Positions 1 through 10,995 are shown, counted from the stretch's first letter. The stretch is 64,000 bases of DNA from Trichosanthes cucumerina (GCA_036507285.1 CM071843.1:38255053-38319052), one strand, 5' to 3'. The notes: a model not told the origin generated them from the sequence alone. Made by a program: numbers and translations.

Positions 1-3
1 TTA

Positions 4-860
4 TCAACTAGTCCTTGTAATCGCATCTTTAGTTCTCGATCTCACTTGGAGCCATTCTATACTCACGGCATTATGCGTCTGAGAGGTTGTTTTTGGTAGC
101 AATTCAATAATGAACTCAACTTCCCTATCAGGTGGCAAACCTGACAGTTCTACTGGAAAAACATCAAGAAGTTCGTTCATAACAAGAACATTGTCTGGTT
201 TTAGCTTTTCCTCCTGCACCTCTACTACATGTGCAAGAAACGTCATGCAACCTTTCCTCAATAACTTCTGAGCTTTGCATCTTTGAAAAAAAACTTGTAG
301 GGATAATCTTTCTTTCATCCCATAAATCCACTTGACTAATCCTGGTTTCTTGAAAACAACTTCCTTTATATGGCAATCTCTGGAAGCATAATGTGTGAAT
401 AGGAAATCCATCTTTAAGATTGCATCTCAAACCTGCAACTCTAGGGAAAGAAGATCCACTAACAAATTGAGACCTTTTACTAAGACCTCACAATTCCGCA
501 TCACTGAATTGACTAATAAAGCATCACCAACTGGAGTGTATATAACTAACCTTTTACATAAAGGTTCTAGCTTCCCATTCAACTTAATCAAGAACATACT
601 AAAAACAAAGAAATGTGTAGCACCTTGTTCTATTAAAGCAGTGCAGTGTACATTTCAAATAATAATCGTACCAATAATCATATCGGTGCATCCTCGAACT
701 TCTTCTTTGAGTCATAACCTAGACCTTTCGTGTTGCCTAGGCCTTCCTACACAACTCTCTTTAGTCTAACACCACTGGTGCCTCTCTTGCGCTCATCAAA
801 CTCTTTTGCCGCTTCTACTCGTCTGGGACTCAACTCTCTAGTCCCTCTGTGCGGTTTCCA
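4..860 (-). pseudogene. protease-like region and pre-RT linker of element A
   Basis: The 135-codon open stretch at 411-4 is the conserved segment between protease and RT of Del/Tekay elements (KEVVFKKPGL ... GCMTFLAHVVEVQEEKL ... DVFPVELSGLPPDREVEF). Upstream, around 630-650, the aspartic protease active-site region reads IEQGATH instead of the usual D-T/P-G-ATH, so the catalytic aspartate appears replaced. The element continues beyond base 1. It is a relic. Confidence 0.75.
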
Positions 861-867
861 TAGCCTG

Positions 868-1972
868 TGGACAATCCCTCTTGACATGTCCCTGGTGGTC
901 ACAATGGTAGCATGTACTAACACTCACAAGACAATGATCTTGATGATTCTTGCAACAGATCATACATGGAGTTTTCCTTGCTATATCGGCAATAGACTCT
1001 TGCCCTCTTTGCGATCTTGCAAACTAATCAAACAAACTAATTAGGTTCTTTTAAACTCGCTCTCGATAGGCACTACCCACAAACATCCGCCTCGATGCAC
1101 GGCTACTTGGCTACTAGCTTACTCCTTAAAGTCATATTGACTTGAAACATTTACTCCAAGTGTGAACCTCATTGCTCACGACCTTGGAAACTGCTTGATG
1201 TCGAAGTCTCCACAACTAGGCTTCACTACTGACTGTACCTCTGCTATACTCTGCTCAACACGTAGAGCAGTCTCTACCAGCTGGGAGAAATCAATCCACT
1301 TAGCAATGGTCATGAATGGCGAAGTACGTATCTCGTGTCGTAACCCTCTTTCAATTAAATGCGACACACTGCCGCTCTTGGATGCCACAATCACATCAAC
1401 ATACCGCGACAACTCGGTATATCTTTTCTCATACTCACCACTTTGAAAGTGTCTCTTGTTTTAGTTCTAAGAATTCATCCCTCTTTGCCTCTCTCGATGC
1501 GTGCTAGGGTAATATTTATTTTCAAATATATACGAAAGTTTGCGGTGTGAAGTACGTGCATCACTACAATCAAGCTAACATCGATTTCCATCATTCTTCT
1601 ACCTTCTTTAGCGGCAAGAATGTGGCCAACTTAACATTTCGCTCCTCAGAGCAACTCATAACATCAAAACATTTATCAAGCTCGGCCCAAACCTCACTTT
1701 TGGATAACCTCGACTTCAATTTGGATCTTTGGAACCCTCGAACACCGTGGCTCCTAATTCTTTTTGGTAATCTATTATATATGTCTTATACGGATTACTT
1801 AGCCCCGCTACCTATGGCTTATCTACCTCTGTGAGGAATTAGCATCTTTGCTTAATTCGGCCCTCATCCGAACTCTCGGGGCACTAGATCTCCACCGAGA
1901 TTGATCTTGGGTAGGATTCTGCGTCCCGTCCCGATCGATCTTTGCTGCATCGTCGCTAGTACGTGGTGGCAT
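868..1972 (-). pseudogene. gag of gypsy element A, frameshifted
   Basis: This is the structural gag polyprotein region. The start is the ATG at 1970-1972 (MPPRTS-type N-terminus, shared with copies at 40900, 54180 and 61270). The Retrotrans_gag fold is seen around 1412-1176 (SRYVDVIVAS ... ALRVEQSIAEVQS). A CCHC zinc knuckle lies at 912-871 (CYHCDHQGHVKRDC, all four ligands present), preceded by a second half-knuckle. The frame changes several times, so no single ORF spans it. The product would package element RNA in cytoplasmic particles if intact. Confidence 0.8.
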
Positions 1973-2192
1973 GACTTCTATAACATATTAACATACTAGA
2001 CATGTAATGAGTACTTAACTCAATTGCACAATTCTAGACTTGTGTTCACATTCTAGTCTGGTGGGCTTACTCTTGTCCTTATTTGGACCATGCTCTACTA
2101 GTTCTATTGAACTAACTCAATAACTTGCTATTTACTTTTCAATTCCTTCTAGAGCTAACTTGCTCTGTCTCATTCCCATGGAAGCTAACTGC

Positions 2193-2206
2193 TCTCGATA
2201 CCAAGT
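2193..2206 (-). other. Primer-binding site, element A
   Basis: The minus strand reads TTGGTATCGAGAGC directly after the LTR. The expected tRNA-iMet-complementary site is TTGGTATCAGAGC. The site differs by a CAG to CGAG change, which is part of the CHG-associated discrepancy pattern reported in the findings. Confidence 0.85.
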
Positions 2207-4626
2207 TGTCACGCCCCTCCCGAACCACTTGCTAACTTAGCCTGGAGAGCGGCATGATGAAGCCGCAGACATTGTTACCTCTTAACAATACCTGCGACAC
2301 TACTTTACACGAAAACAAACTATGTTTAGCATATGGAACACTTAAACTTAACTCAGTGAAGCCGGACATCTATAAGACGTACATGAGGAGAAACTCTTCT
2401 TAAGTCTCTCTTGGAAACTAAGATGAGCAAGAACATCAGAACCACAAACAATCCAAACCACTAATTAAGCAACCACAACCTCTAAAGCACATACGACTAT
2501 AACTACATAGTTCTCTTAAAATAATTTACAGACATATGGACTTGCTAAACCACACCAACCACGTACAACATATCAAACATGAGAAGCTTCCAGCAGACTA
2601 TGGCAGGTTATCAGGCACCGGGAGCTCGATCTCTACCTGAAAAGTGGGAAAAACACTGAAAGAATGAGCTATAAAGCTCAGTGAGTGACTTGAGTTTAAA
2701 AGAAAGCTATTAACTCGTAAATCATATCACCTGGCCATCTATGAGCATATGCATCTGTAATCAAGCGTTAAAAGTAATCGTGTAATCATTATAGCTTTTC
2801 ATGAAAACAAGCAAGACACCGTTAAAATCTCGTAAGGCATGTAAATGATATAAACTCTTTTTAAAACATGTCACAATCTACGTTGTGTAGGGCACGCCTT
2901 GAGACACCAACGTTTATTCTACGATGTAGTGGGGCCCGCCCGAAGACTCCCATCGTCTTTCTTTGTCGAGTGGGGCCCGCCCAAAGACTCACGGCATGGC
3001 TGTTGTCACGGAGTACACTCAGCGTCGACAACAGAATAAGACTGTGTGCACACTGCACTACATAGCCTCGGGCTCAATATCTCGAAGTTCACATGAAAAC
3101 ATTTGAACATGCCGACTTATCTTTCCTTTCATAAAACTCAAGCTTACTTAGCTTGTTCATAAAACTAGAAATCTTTAAAACATACTTGCTAGTACATGCT
3201 TGCTTGAAATCATCACATTTTCATAAGTTTTGGCAACCATTGGACATATGCTCATGTATAAACTTTATAAAGACTTTTAGGCTCATCATGAACACTTTAA
3301 AACATTTCTAAGAAATCATGAATGCTCATAAACAAGTGTTCAAGAAAGCAAATAACATCTAAACCATTTTCATTTTAGCAAAACCTTGCATTTCATAAGC
3401 ATAATACAAGCCTATAAACCATTTTCAAGGTTCGTTTTGTCACTCACAGTGTTAGAACTAGAGTCTTGACCCGTACACTCGACTTATTTGCTCCTGGCCT
3501 GTCAAACAAACCAAATTCAACCATTAGAACCTCGAGCTCATGCTTTTTAACCTTAAACTTACAAGAAAACACACTTTCAAAAATTCCAGCATTTAACAGA
3601 TTTTATGCCCTGTATTCAGATGCTCATAACTTTTTCATTACTTATCCAAAAATAATGTACTTTATACCAAAATCTTCCTTTTGAACCCTCTAAAACTCTT
3701 ATGAAGACATGAAAATGAGATTCCCAATAGATTGGTTCAGAAATACCTGAAAGCTCCTTTCCCCGGAACCAACTTCTGCTATTCCAGATTCGAATTTCTG
3801 CTGCAACCCGAAACTTGACCTGCTATTTACAACATCTTTCAGTCATTTTCTATTCACGATTTCTTCATGAAAGTTGTAGGAAATTCAATAAGCTTTCCAA
3901 CCATACCTAATAGAGCTTCTGATTCCAATTCTACAGGTCAGTACAACCAAAACATCAGAGACTTCTCGGATTTGACAGTAAATTCTGTGTTCTGACTTCC
4001 TCTTCATAAATCAGTGGCTTAGGGTCCGAATTTGCTCGAGCATCCTTCACGAATTTTGTTCCAATATGAGTTAACTTGCACGAAACAAAATTTCAGCTCT
4101 TACCACTTTCTGTGGAGCTCGAGATGAACCAAATAGCAGAACATGGCAGAGTGATTACCTTGCTGTCATACTAATTTGCTTGAGTTCTCTCTCTCTCTCT
4201 TCTTCAATTTCCAGCTGAAACCCTCTTCTTCTTCTTCCTTTAAGCTTCTCCCACGAAAACCCTTGCCTTTCATTTGATAAAATGAAGAAGAAGATCGATA
4301 GAAGCTTGTTTTAAAGAAGAACTTAGGTGGGGTCCCACCACCCACCATCCTTTCTTTTCTTTTCTTTCTTTTTCCTTTTCTTTCCTTTTCTTTTCTAAAC
4401 ATAACAAACTTAGTATATTAAACATTGTTTCATTTCCTTTCCTTCTTTTGTCTTAAAAGCAATCCAAACCAAAATGGTTTAAACTTTCCTTCCTTGTTTT
4501 CCTTTTGCCTTTCACCTCATTTCTTTCCTTTGTAAAACAAGGAAAACCAAGTTTTAAGCATTCATTTCTTCCTTTCTTTTGTTGTTTGATAATAAGGAGG
4601 TTCCAAAGAAAGATCTCGGGTTTACA
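2207..4626 (-). repeat. 5' LTR of gypsy element A
   Basis: The LTR is about 2.42 kb, begins TGTAAACCC at 4626 on the minus strand and ends TGACA at 2207, next to the primer site. It is alignable along its length to the B LTR at 38374-40668 in the opposite orientation. It holds two near-duplicate GC-rich blocks around 2925-2995 (GTGGGGCCCGCCC motif twice) and pyrimidine-rich low-complexity DNA at about 4180-4580. Confidence 0.9.
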
Positions 4627-4821
4627 TATTACCTATCATGTATATTATATATTATAACACTTATAATATAAAATGATGCATGAAATGTTTAACTTAAGCT
4701 GAGATTTTAAATCTATATGACATACATTATGCACATAGAATTAATTAAATCATACATCTCATGCATAAAATAATTAAATAGCAAAATGGACCAATTTTGG
4801 TACTTAAGAGCATTTATTTAA
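4627..4821. other. AT-rich spacer, no gene seen
   Basis: This is AT-rich sequence between the gypsy A LTR and the MULE. I see no ORF or known repeat apart from the 9-bp target duplication TTTATTTAA at 4813-4821 that belongs to the MULE insertion. Confidence 0.6.
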
Positions 4822-4939
4822 GGGGCAATTGGGTTGGTAGCAAAAAGGCCCAATATAATTGTCTATATAGCAAATGGCTCAATCTATTTGCAAAAATAGC
4901 AAAAATTTGAAAAGAGAAATTGAAATTACTAAAACACTC

Positions 4940-5600
4940 CACGCCAGTCACTGCTATCAGTGATATCACTGATAGAAGTCTGTTTATTTAATAACTAATT
5001 TTTTTGTCTGTTTATTTAATAACTATTTTTTTTCTTATAATTTTGATAAACTACTATTGTGATATCTATCACTGATAGAAGTGATAGACTTCTATAGTGA
5101 CTTCTATCAGTGATAGTTGTCTAATAGACTTCTACCACAGTTGTCTATCTATTACCTATTATTCATAACTTTTCTATTATCTATTAGACTTCTTGTTCCT
5201 ATTCGACTTCTATCGATGTCTATCACTGATAGAAGTGATAGACTACTACCCTGTTAATGATTGATAAAAGTTAATGAAAAAGAAGTGATAGACTACTATC
5301 ACTGATAGAAGTGATAGCTACTATCACTGATAGAAGTCATAGGTTTCTATCAGTGATAGTTGTCTGATAGACTTCTACCTATCTATTACCTATTACTTAT
5401 AACTTTTCTATTAGACTTCTTGTTCTTCTTGATTATTAACTTTTTTCTTCTATCCGACTTCTATCAGTGATAGATGTCTATCACTAATAGTTGTCTAGAT
5501 GTCTATCACATCTATCACTGATAGAAGTCTATCACTGATAGAAGTGATAGAATTCTATCAGTGGTAGTTGTCTATCACTATCACTGATAGTTGTCTATCT
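4940..5600. repeat. Left subterminal repeat array of the MULE
   Basis: Many copies of an ATCACTGATAGAAGTGATAG-type unit occur in both orientations (CTATCACTGATAG / CTATCAGTGATAG), giving a dense imperfectly palindromic array. Such subterminal arrays are commonly transposase-binding sites in plant DNA transposons (general knowledge); binding here is inference. Confidence 0.85.
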
Positions 5601-5791
5601 GTTAGCTATTACTGTTTGTTGTGTGGTCTTCAAACTTTCTCATCATATGCCAAAGTTCTTGTGTTCATAGTATTGATATTAAACTTTTGAATCAATCATA
5701 AACCTTGTATTGATAGTATGAATAGTATGATAACAACAATATTGAGTTCTACCTTGAAAAAATATATCTAAAACCAATTGCAAAAATTACA

Positions 5792-6401
5792 TCATGGTAA
5801 AAATGGTGGAAATTTACATGTCCTACGATTGTGACCAACACGATGACAATGATTACATTTTGTGTGACTTCTTGCTTCACCAATCGACGAAATCCTTTGC
5901 TTTCGGGGTCTTCCTACTTGACGTTTAACAATTGGAGGCAATGCATTCATGTCAACATCTATCGAACTCCATTCAGAATGATTCCCAACTGGGCGGATTA
6001 CACATTCATAAGTTGTCACTCCCATCACTAATTGCACAAGAGGAGCCATCAAAACAAGCATCATTAATATGAGCAACTAAATGATATCTTGTATTTTGAT
6101 CCTTCACTAAAGTTAAAAACCAAGCAACATCTTTATCTTCTTGAATTTTAACCACATCCTGAGCACCATTCATCCCATAACCTAATAACATCGACAATTC
6201 TATAGAAGAAATAGAACCCATTTGAACTTCTTTCACAATCAGATTAATAAAATCATCGAAACACATCATCTCATCAAACAAAATTTCAATGGTCTTGTAA
6301 TTCTCATAGAAATTTTTCTCATTCCATTGCCCACTATAAAAAATAACTATTGGAAGTTTCATCATAGTTCCTACGAAAAGTAATAACAACATTAACAACA
6401 T
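5792..6401 (-). pseudogene. MULE transposase remnant (N-terminal domain + CCHC tail)
   Basis: Two overlapping minus-strand frames are present. The first (6401-6006, 131 codons) resembles the N-terminal PB1-like region of cucurbit-type MULE proteins (IVIFYSGQWNEKNFYENYK...). The second (6076-5792, 94 codons) carries the typical C-terminus of MURA/FAR1-like transposases: a PPIVKRQVGRPRK basic stretch, ISSIGEARS, then the CCHC knuckle CNHCHRVGHNRRTC. The DDE catalytic domain and SWIM finger expected between them (several hundred residues) are absent. The family call comes from these two ends only. It is not a functional transposase. Confidence 0.7.
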
Positions 6402-6439
6402 TAAGTAATATAGAAACCGATCACCACAATAGTCACTCG

Positions 6440-7045
6440 TATATCATTGATCACTGATATCACTGATATCATTGATATCTACTGATCACTGATATCATAT
6501 CTATTGATCAATGATATCACTGATATTATTGATATCTAGAAAACAGTGATAGATATCACTGATATCATTGATATCTACTGATCATTGATATCACTAATAT
6601 CATATATATTGATCAATGATATCACTGATATCATTGATATCTAGAAAACAATGATAGATAACACTGATATCACTGATGTCATGTGTATTCACTAGCATAT
6701 CTAGAAAACAAAACAATCACCAAAATCAGACTTGCGACTCCAAAACATTGCAGAAAAACAGTGATATTACAAAATGAACAAAAGAAATACCCACGAAAAA
6801 AGCTCTGGTTGATTGACAAACTCAAATACCCACGAAAAGAGCTCCAACAAAAAATCGTATATCACTAATTGGAAGCACAATAGTCACTCGTATATCACTA
6901 ATATCACTAATATCATTGATATATATTGATTACTGATATCACTGATATCATTATCTATTGATCACTGATATAACTGATATCTAGTGATCATATCTAGAAA
7001 ACAATGATAGATATACATGATGTCACGTATATCGTCGATCATCTA
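6440..7045. repeat. Right subterminal repeat arrays of the MULE
   Basis: Two blocks (about 6440-6680 and 6885-7045) are built from GATATCACTGATATCATTGATATC-like units that keep the core ATCACTGAT seen in the left array. They are separated by a short AT-rich segment. A purine-rich unit repeats around 6780-6850 and 7130-7200 (ATACCCACGAAAA). Confidence 0.85.
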
Positions 7046-7519
7046 GAAAACAGTATTGTTGATAGAACAAAAAATGAAGAAGACTTGCGACTCCAAAGCA
7101 GAAAAACAGTGATGTAACAAAATGAACACAAGAAATACCCACGAAAAATGTTGATTGAAAAACTCAAATACCCACGAAAAAAGCTCCGTTGGACTTCGAA
7201 AAGATCGAATTGGAAGATACTTCGACCGAATAAGAAGATACTACAATGCAATCGAATTGGAGAAGATAATCAGACAAACTTGCGACTTCGATTGAATTGG
7301 AGAAGATAATCAAACAAACTCGATGAAAATTCATGGACTGCAATTCAATCGATCGAACTGGAAGACACCCGATCGAATAGGTGAAGGTTTGCGACTCCAA
7401 TTGAATTTGAGAAGATACTCAAACTTGTGACTCGACAGAAGATTGGACTGGAATCGAGAAGAGTTTGGGAAGATTGGACTGGAATCAAGAAGATGTTGTC
7501 GCAAAAATCGAAAGAAGAA

Positions 7520-7705
7520 AAATACCGTGAAGAACAAATACCAATTGAAAAATAACTACCAATTAAAAAGGGAATAGGTTTAAACCAAGAGTATAATTGG
7601 AATTATAAAAAAAAATTAAAGATTTTTGCCATATTTGCAATTTTTTTAAAATGTTGCTATATCTACAAATACTAAAACCATAATTGCTACCCATTACAAA
7701 TTCTC
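7520..7705 (+). repeat. Inner copy of the MULE right terminal repeat
   Basis: This 186-bp segment is almost identical to the true right end at 7937-8122. Both begin AAATACCGTGAAGAACAAAT and end ACAAATTCTC. The outer copy, not this one, abuts the target duplication. The 231 bp between the two copies (7706-7936) do not match the rest of the element. Confidence 0.85.
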
Positions 7706-7936
7706 TAAAAATAGGTATATTAAATAAATTATAATACATCTCATTTGATTTGTTGTGAATTTAGAGCCTTACAAGTAGTTAAATATTTATTCCTGTTTGA
7801 GAATCTAGAAAATTGAAATGTTTAAATGCTTAAAATTGTAAAATAATAATAAAAAATAAATGTCGGGCATAATCATGTTTGTTTTGAATATAAAAATATA
7901 AAAATAACAAGGAATATTTAAGTAACCGTGAAAAAC

Positions 7937-8122
7937 AAATACCGTGAAGAACAAATACCAATTGAAAAATAAATACCAATTAAAAAGGGAATAAGTTTAA
8001 GCCAAGGGTATAATTGAAATTATAAAAAAAAATTAAAGATTTTTGCCATATTTGCAATTCTTTTAAAATGTTGCTATATCTACAAATACTAAAACCATAA
8101 TTGCTACCCATTACAAATTCTC
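7937..8122 (+). repeat. Outer MULE right terminal repeat
   Basis: This is the direct duplicate of 7520-7705. It is followed immediately by the 9-bp target duplication at 8123-8131, so this is the true element end. Confidence 0.85.
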
Positions 8123-8131
8123 TTTATTTAA

Positions 8132-8498
8132 TTAATTAACATTAATATAACATTTATATTAATATTAATTAATAAAATAAATTTAATTAAATAAATTACA
8201 TTTACAAAATAAAAAAATTAAATTAAATAAAACATAAAAATGCCCCACGAATGACGAATGGAGAAACCGCCTACGTCCTCACGAACTGGTCGCTAGAACC
8301 GCCCATCATGCACGTAGCGTTGCAACGTCGTGGGCAGCGTTGCAACGCTGCAGTGCTCAGCGTTGCGCCCCACGCGTTCCACGCCTCGGCGTTGCAACGC
8401 TGCTCTACAACCAAGCCTCCGCCCACGATTGCAGCGTTGAGATGCCGATGAATAGCATCTCAACGCTGTCGACAGAACAACAAGCTCCTCTTGCTGTT
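8132..8498 (-). other. AT-rich DNA then GC-rich palindrome cluster; probable copia leader
   Basis: The AT-rich sequence (8132-8240) changes abruptly to a GC-rich block with repeated palindromic AGCGTTGCAACGCT-type motifs: a full 14-mer at 8336-8349 and partial ones at 8316 and 8389. With the insertion at 8499-9719 removed, this block joins 9725-10001, the leader next to a copia primer site, so it is probably minus-strand copia leader. I do not see a convincing coding frame; the 66-codon plus frame here has no recognisable domain. Confidence 0.5.
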
Positions 8499-8507
8499 TG
8501 ATATGAA

Positions 8508-8796
8508 CCGTATCATGTTATTCAAGAATAAAGAAAAGCTTCAAGATGAAGTTGAATTAATGTTGTCAAACTTCATTTATGACGAACTCAAGATGCATTT
8601 AATGGACTCAAGTGCAACCCATGCTTCATTAAAGACAAGTCAAGCTTCATCTATGCAACAAGAGCTTCAAGCTACTTCAAGGGGGCTTCATTTATTCTTG
8701 GATAGGTTACAAATTATGTATTGGTTTATTAGAAGTTCAATTCTCGGATTTATGGGGTTTAATAATGTTTTTTCAGTCTTAAAGTATTGTTTTTAA
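8508..8796 (+). pseudogene. LTR-borne integrase-tail-like frame, left arm
   Basis: This open frame of about 95 codons starts at DMN..., the same frame in which CRM-like integrase reads across the polypurine tract into the LTR. It is nearly the same peptide as the minus-strand frame at 9715-9422 (shared KLQDEVELMLSNFIYDEL and QASxMQQELQATSRGLHLF). It has no start of its own beyond an internal methionine and no known catalytic domain. I read it as the relic of the LTR-encoded C-terminal tail of a related element, not as an independent gene. Confidence 0.45.
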
Positions 8797-9421
8797 TGTT
8801 TTAAGTTACAATTTGGTTAGTGGAGATCATGGTATTGATGGGGATGTAAGTTACAACCTTTCAATTGACCATAGGTTACTCCAGGTTTGATTTTGAGGCT
8901 ATATAAAGCCATGTACCTTGTAGGGAAGGAAAAAAAAGATTGAAAATGTAATCAAAAGAGGCCTTGAGATAACTCAATTTCAAAAAAAAGATTGGATCTA
9001 ACAACCTTGCTTAAATAAACAAGACCTTTAGATAACTCAATTTCAAAGACCCCAAAACCAATTTTGAAAATAAACTCAAGGAAAGTAAAATCGAATTACC
9101 TTGTGATCAAGCATCTCAAGGCAAGAGAACTTGTATGAGATTCGAATCACTCCACAAGCAAGATTGATCAAGTCTAGCTTGAATGATTCTAAGCATGCAA
9201 CCTAATCTACATAGAATTGCAAAGAAATAGCTCAAAGGCTATAAAAAAGCTCAAGGCCTCTTTTGATTACATTTTTCAATCTTTTTTTTTTTCCCTACAA
9301 GGTACATGGCTTTATATAGCCTCAAAATCAACCCTAGAGTAACCTATGGTCAATTGAAAGGTTGTAACTTACATCCCCATCAATACCATGATCTCCACTA
9401 ACCAAATTGTAACTTAAAACA

Positions 9422-9715
9422 TTAAAAACAACACTTTAAGACTGAAAAATACATTAAACCCCCCATAAATCCGAGAATTGAACTTCTAATAAACCAATAC
9501 ATAATTTGTAACCTATCCAAGAATAAATGAAGCCCCCTTGAAGTAGCTTGAAGCTCTTGTTGCATAAATGAAGCTTGACTTGTCTTTAATGAAGCATGGG
9601 TTGCACTTGAGTCCATTAAATGCATCTTGAGTTCGTCATAAATGAAGTTTGACAACATTAATTCAACTTCATCTTGAAGCTTTTCTTTAGTCTTGAATAA
9701 CATGATACGGTTCAT
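9422..9715 (-). pseudogene. LTR-borne integrase-tail-like frame, right arm
   Basis: This is a 97-codon open frame in the inverted arm, matching the frame at 8508-8796 with only scattered changes until the last ~15 codons. The two arms are inverted copies of one sequence, so agreement between them does not by itself show selection. Confidence 0.45.
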
Positions 9716-9724
9716 ATCACTGTT

Positions 9725-10001
9725 CTTCGTCGTTTCTCACCCGTTTCCGCTCCGATTTCTTCACAACATCTCATGCCACGAACGACACGGACTTACAGAC
9801 TTGATTTACATTAAAATTTGCCCAAAACACGGGCCCTTACATTGATCATATCAACATTAATGTAAATCTAAGAAAAATGCCAAAACCGAAAACATCCATA
9901 TTGCAAACTAGAATTCATCACATGAATTAAAGCATTTACCCACCTAATTTTAATAAAATCAAATGCGCAACGAGAAGCCAACGATTGGCTCTAATACCAA
10001 T
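9725..10001 (-). other. Copia leader and primer-binding site
   Basis: Noncoding leader of a minus-strand copia element. The site at 9988-10001 reads AATTGGTATTAGAGCC on the minus strand, a tRNA-iMet-type primer site (consensus TGGTATCAGAGC), immediately next to the LTR end at 10002. Confidence 0.7.
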
Positions 10002-10995
10002 TGAAGGGAATGAGAATCCCCGCGCAGCGGAAGACGATCGAATCGTCGTGGTATCGTTATGCAATTCGTTTTGTTAAAATTAAACTATCTAATAGTATAA
10101 GGTTAAACATGCTAATTAGAAGGAAAAACGAGAAGTTAGAACTACTTACTTGTTGAAGACCGACTTCAAATTTCCTTCCTCTGATCACGAACTCTTCGTG
10201 TTCTTCTCAACGATCTCAAACTCCTCGAACAATCCCAACAAACGGACACCTCCACTCGATTTCTCGGTTGTTCTACTTTAGGTAGAAGGAGAATGGTGGG
10301 ATTCTTTGTTTTTGGTGAAGGGAGGAGAATTTGAGAGAAAGATATTTGAGAGAGAATTCTAATGGTTCTTTTGGTGAGAATTCCAAAAATGAGTAAAAGC
10401 TTAATGAACCCTTCTTGCAAAGGGGTTTATATAATGGTGATAGGTGGAGTTGAAATCTCCACCTATTTACCATTTTACAACAACCATAGGTTATGCAAAT
10501 CATATTTGCATAACCACATATAATAAAATATCTCATATCTCATTTTACAAATCACATTTGTATTATTGTAGATTTTTAAATTGAATCACATTTAATTTAA
10601 TTTCTCTCAATCTAATTTCTCCAATTTAGCCCTAATTCAACAATTAGGCTAACCTATAGTTTATTATGAATCTCATTCACATTAAACTATATAATATATC
10701 ATTCATATCTCATATAAATGACATAATTACCCTTTAGTGAACTTGAACACTTCAAATTCACACAAAAAATATAAAGCTTCTATTAATCCAGTTTGAGCCA
10801 ACCGAGGGACCTTATGGACCTATAGTGACGAGCTCCAATGATCCAAGATTAACCTATCAAACTCTTTAACCCGGTTAATCAACATTCATTAGCTACGGTA
10901 ACACTCCACTAAAGCCCTTAGTTGCACTCCCATCAGTGTAAGACAAGATGTGTCCACTAATATAATCAATGCCCATGAGTCGACCCTTCACAGGT

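Larger units (their letters stand above)
1..4626 (-). mobile_element. Ty3/gypsy element A (Del/Tekay-like), 5' part
   Basis: This is a minus-strand LTR retrotransposon that runs off the left edge. Reading leftwards it has a 5' LTR (2207-4626), a primer-binding site, gag, a protease-like region and the linker that precedes reverse transcriptase. Its LTR is clearly the same family as the LTR of element B (38374-40668): both have the start TGTAAACCCGAGATC and a TGACA-type end. RT, RNase H, integrase and the 3' LTR are not in the window. The Del/Tekay assignment rests on the linker motif (DVFP...LSGLPPDREVEF) and on the related integrase and chromodomain of the copies at 48-64 kb. Confidence 0.85.
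4822..8122 (-). mobile_element. Mutator-like DNA transposon (MULE), internally deleted
   Basis: The element is 3.3 kb and is flanked by the perfect 9-bp direct repeat TTTATTTAA (4813-4821 and 8123-8131), the Mutator hallmark length. The terminal inverted repeats are degenerate over about 90 bp: left GGGGCAATTGGGTTGGTAGC, right (reverse complement) GAGAATTTGTAATGGGTAGC, followed by matching A-rich TATAGCAA / TTGCAAA blocks. It carries subterminal repeat arrays on both sides and a transposase remnant on the minus strand. The remnant joins an N-terminal domain to a C-terminal zinc knuckle with no catalytic core, so it could move only with a helper transposase. Confidence 0.85.
8499..9719. mobile_element. 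Palindromic insertion of CRM-related LTRs (U3/U3 ends)
   Basis: The insertion is flanked by the perfect 5-bp direct repeat CTGTT (8494-8498, 9720-9724). The left half is the first ~470 bp of a CRM-related LTR on the plus strand (TGATATGAACCG...). The right half is the first ~730 bp of the same LTR on the minus strand (ending CGGTTCATATCA). Both outer termini are therefore the LTR 5' (U3) end. The arms 8499-8969 and 9249-9719 are nearly identical inverted repeats with about 280 bp between them. At the inner junction a GATAACTCAATTTCAAA segment occurs twice (about 8965 and 9031). Confidence 0.85.

Noticed and set aside
2861..3065. Opposing 65-codon frames in the gypsy A LTR
   Set aside because: They mirror each other across a GC-rich duplicated block inside the LTR, and the same region in the B LTR is not open. 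No domain seen.
4166..4402. 78-codon Lys/Glu/Arg-rich frame in the A LTR
   Set aside because: It comes from pyrimidine-rich low-complexity DNA; it is not a gene.
4940..5600. CRISPR-like array
   Set aside because: The repeats have no regular unique spacers, occur in both orientations, and lie within a plant DNA transposon.
8499..9719. Two independent solo LTR insertions in inverted orientation
   Set aside because: Only one pair of 5-bp duplications is found, exactly at the two outer U3 ends, and neither arm has its own U5 end.
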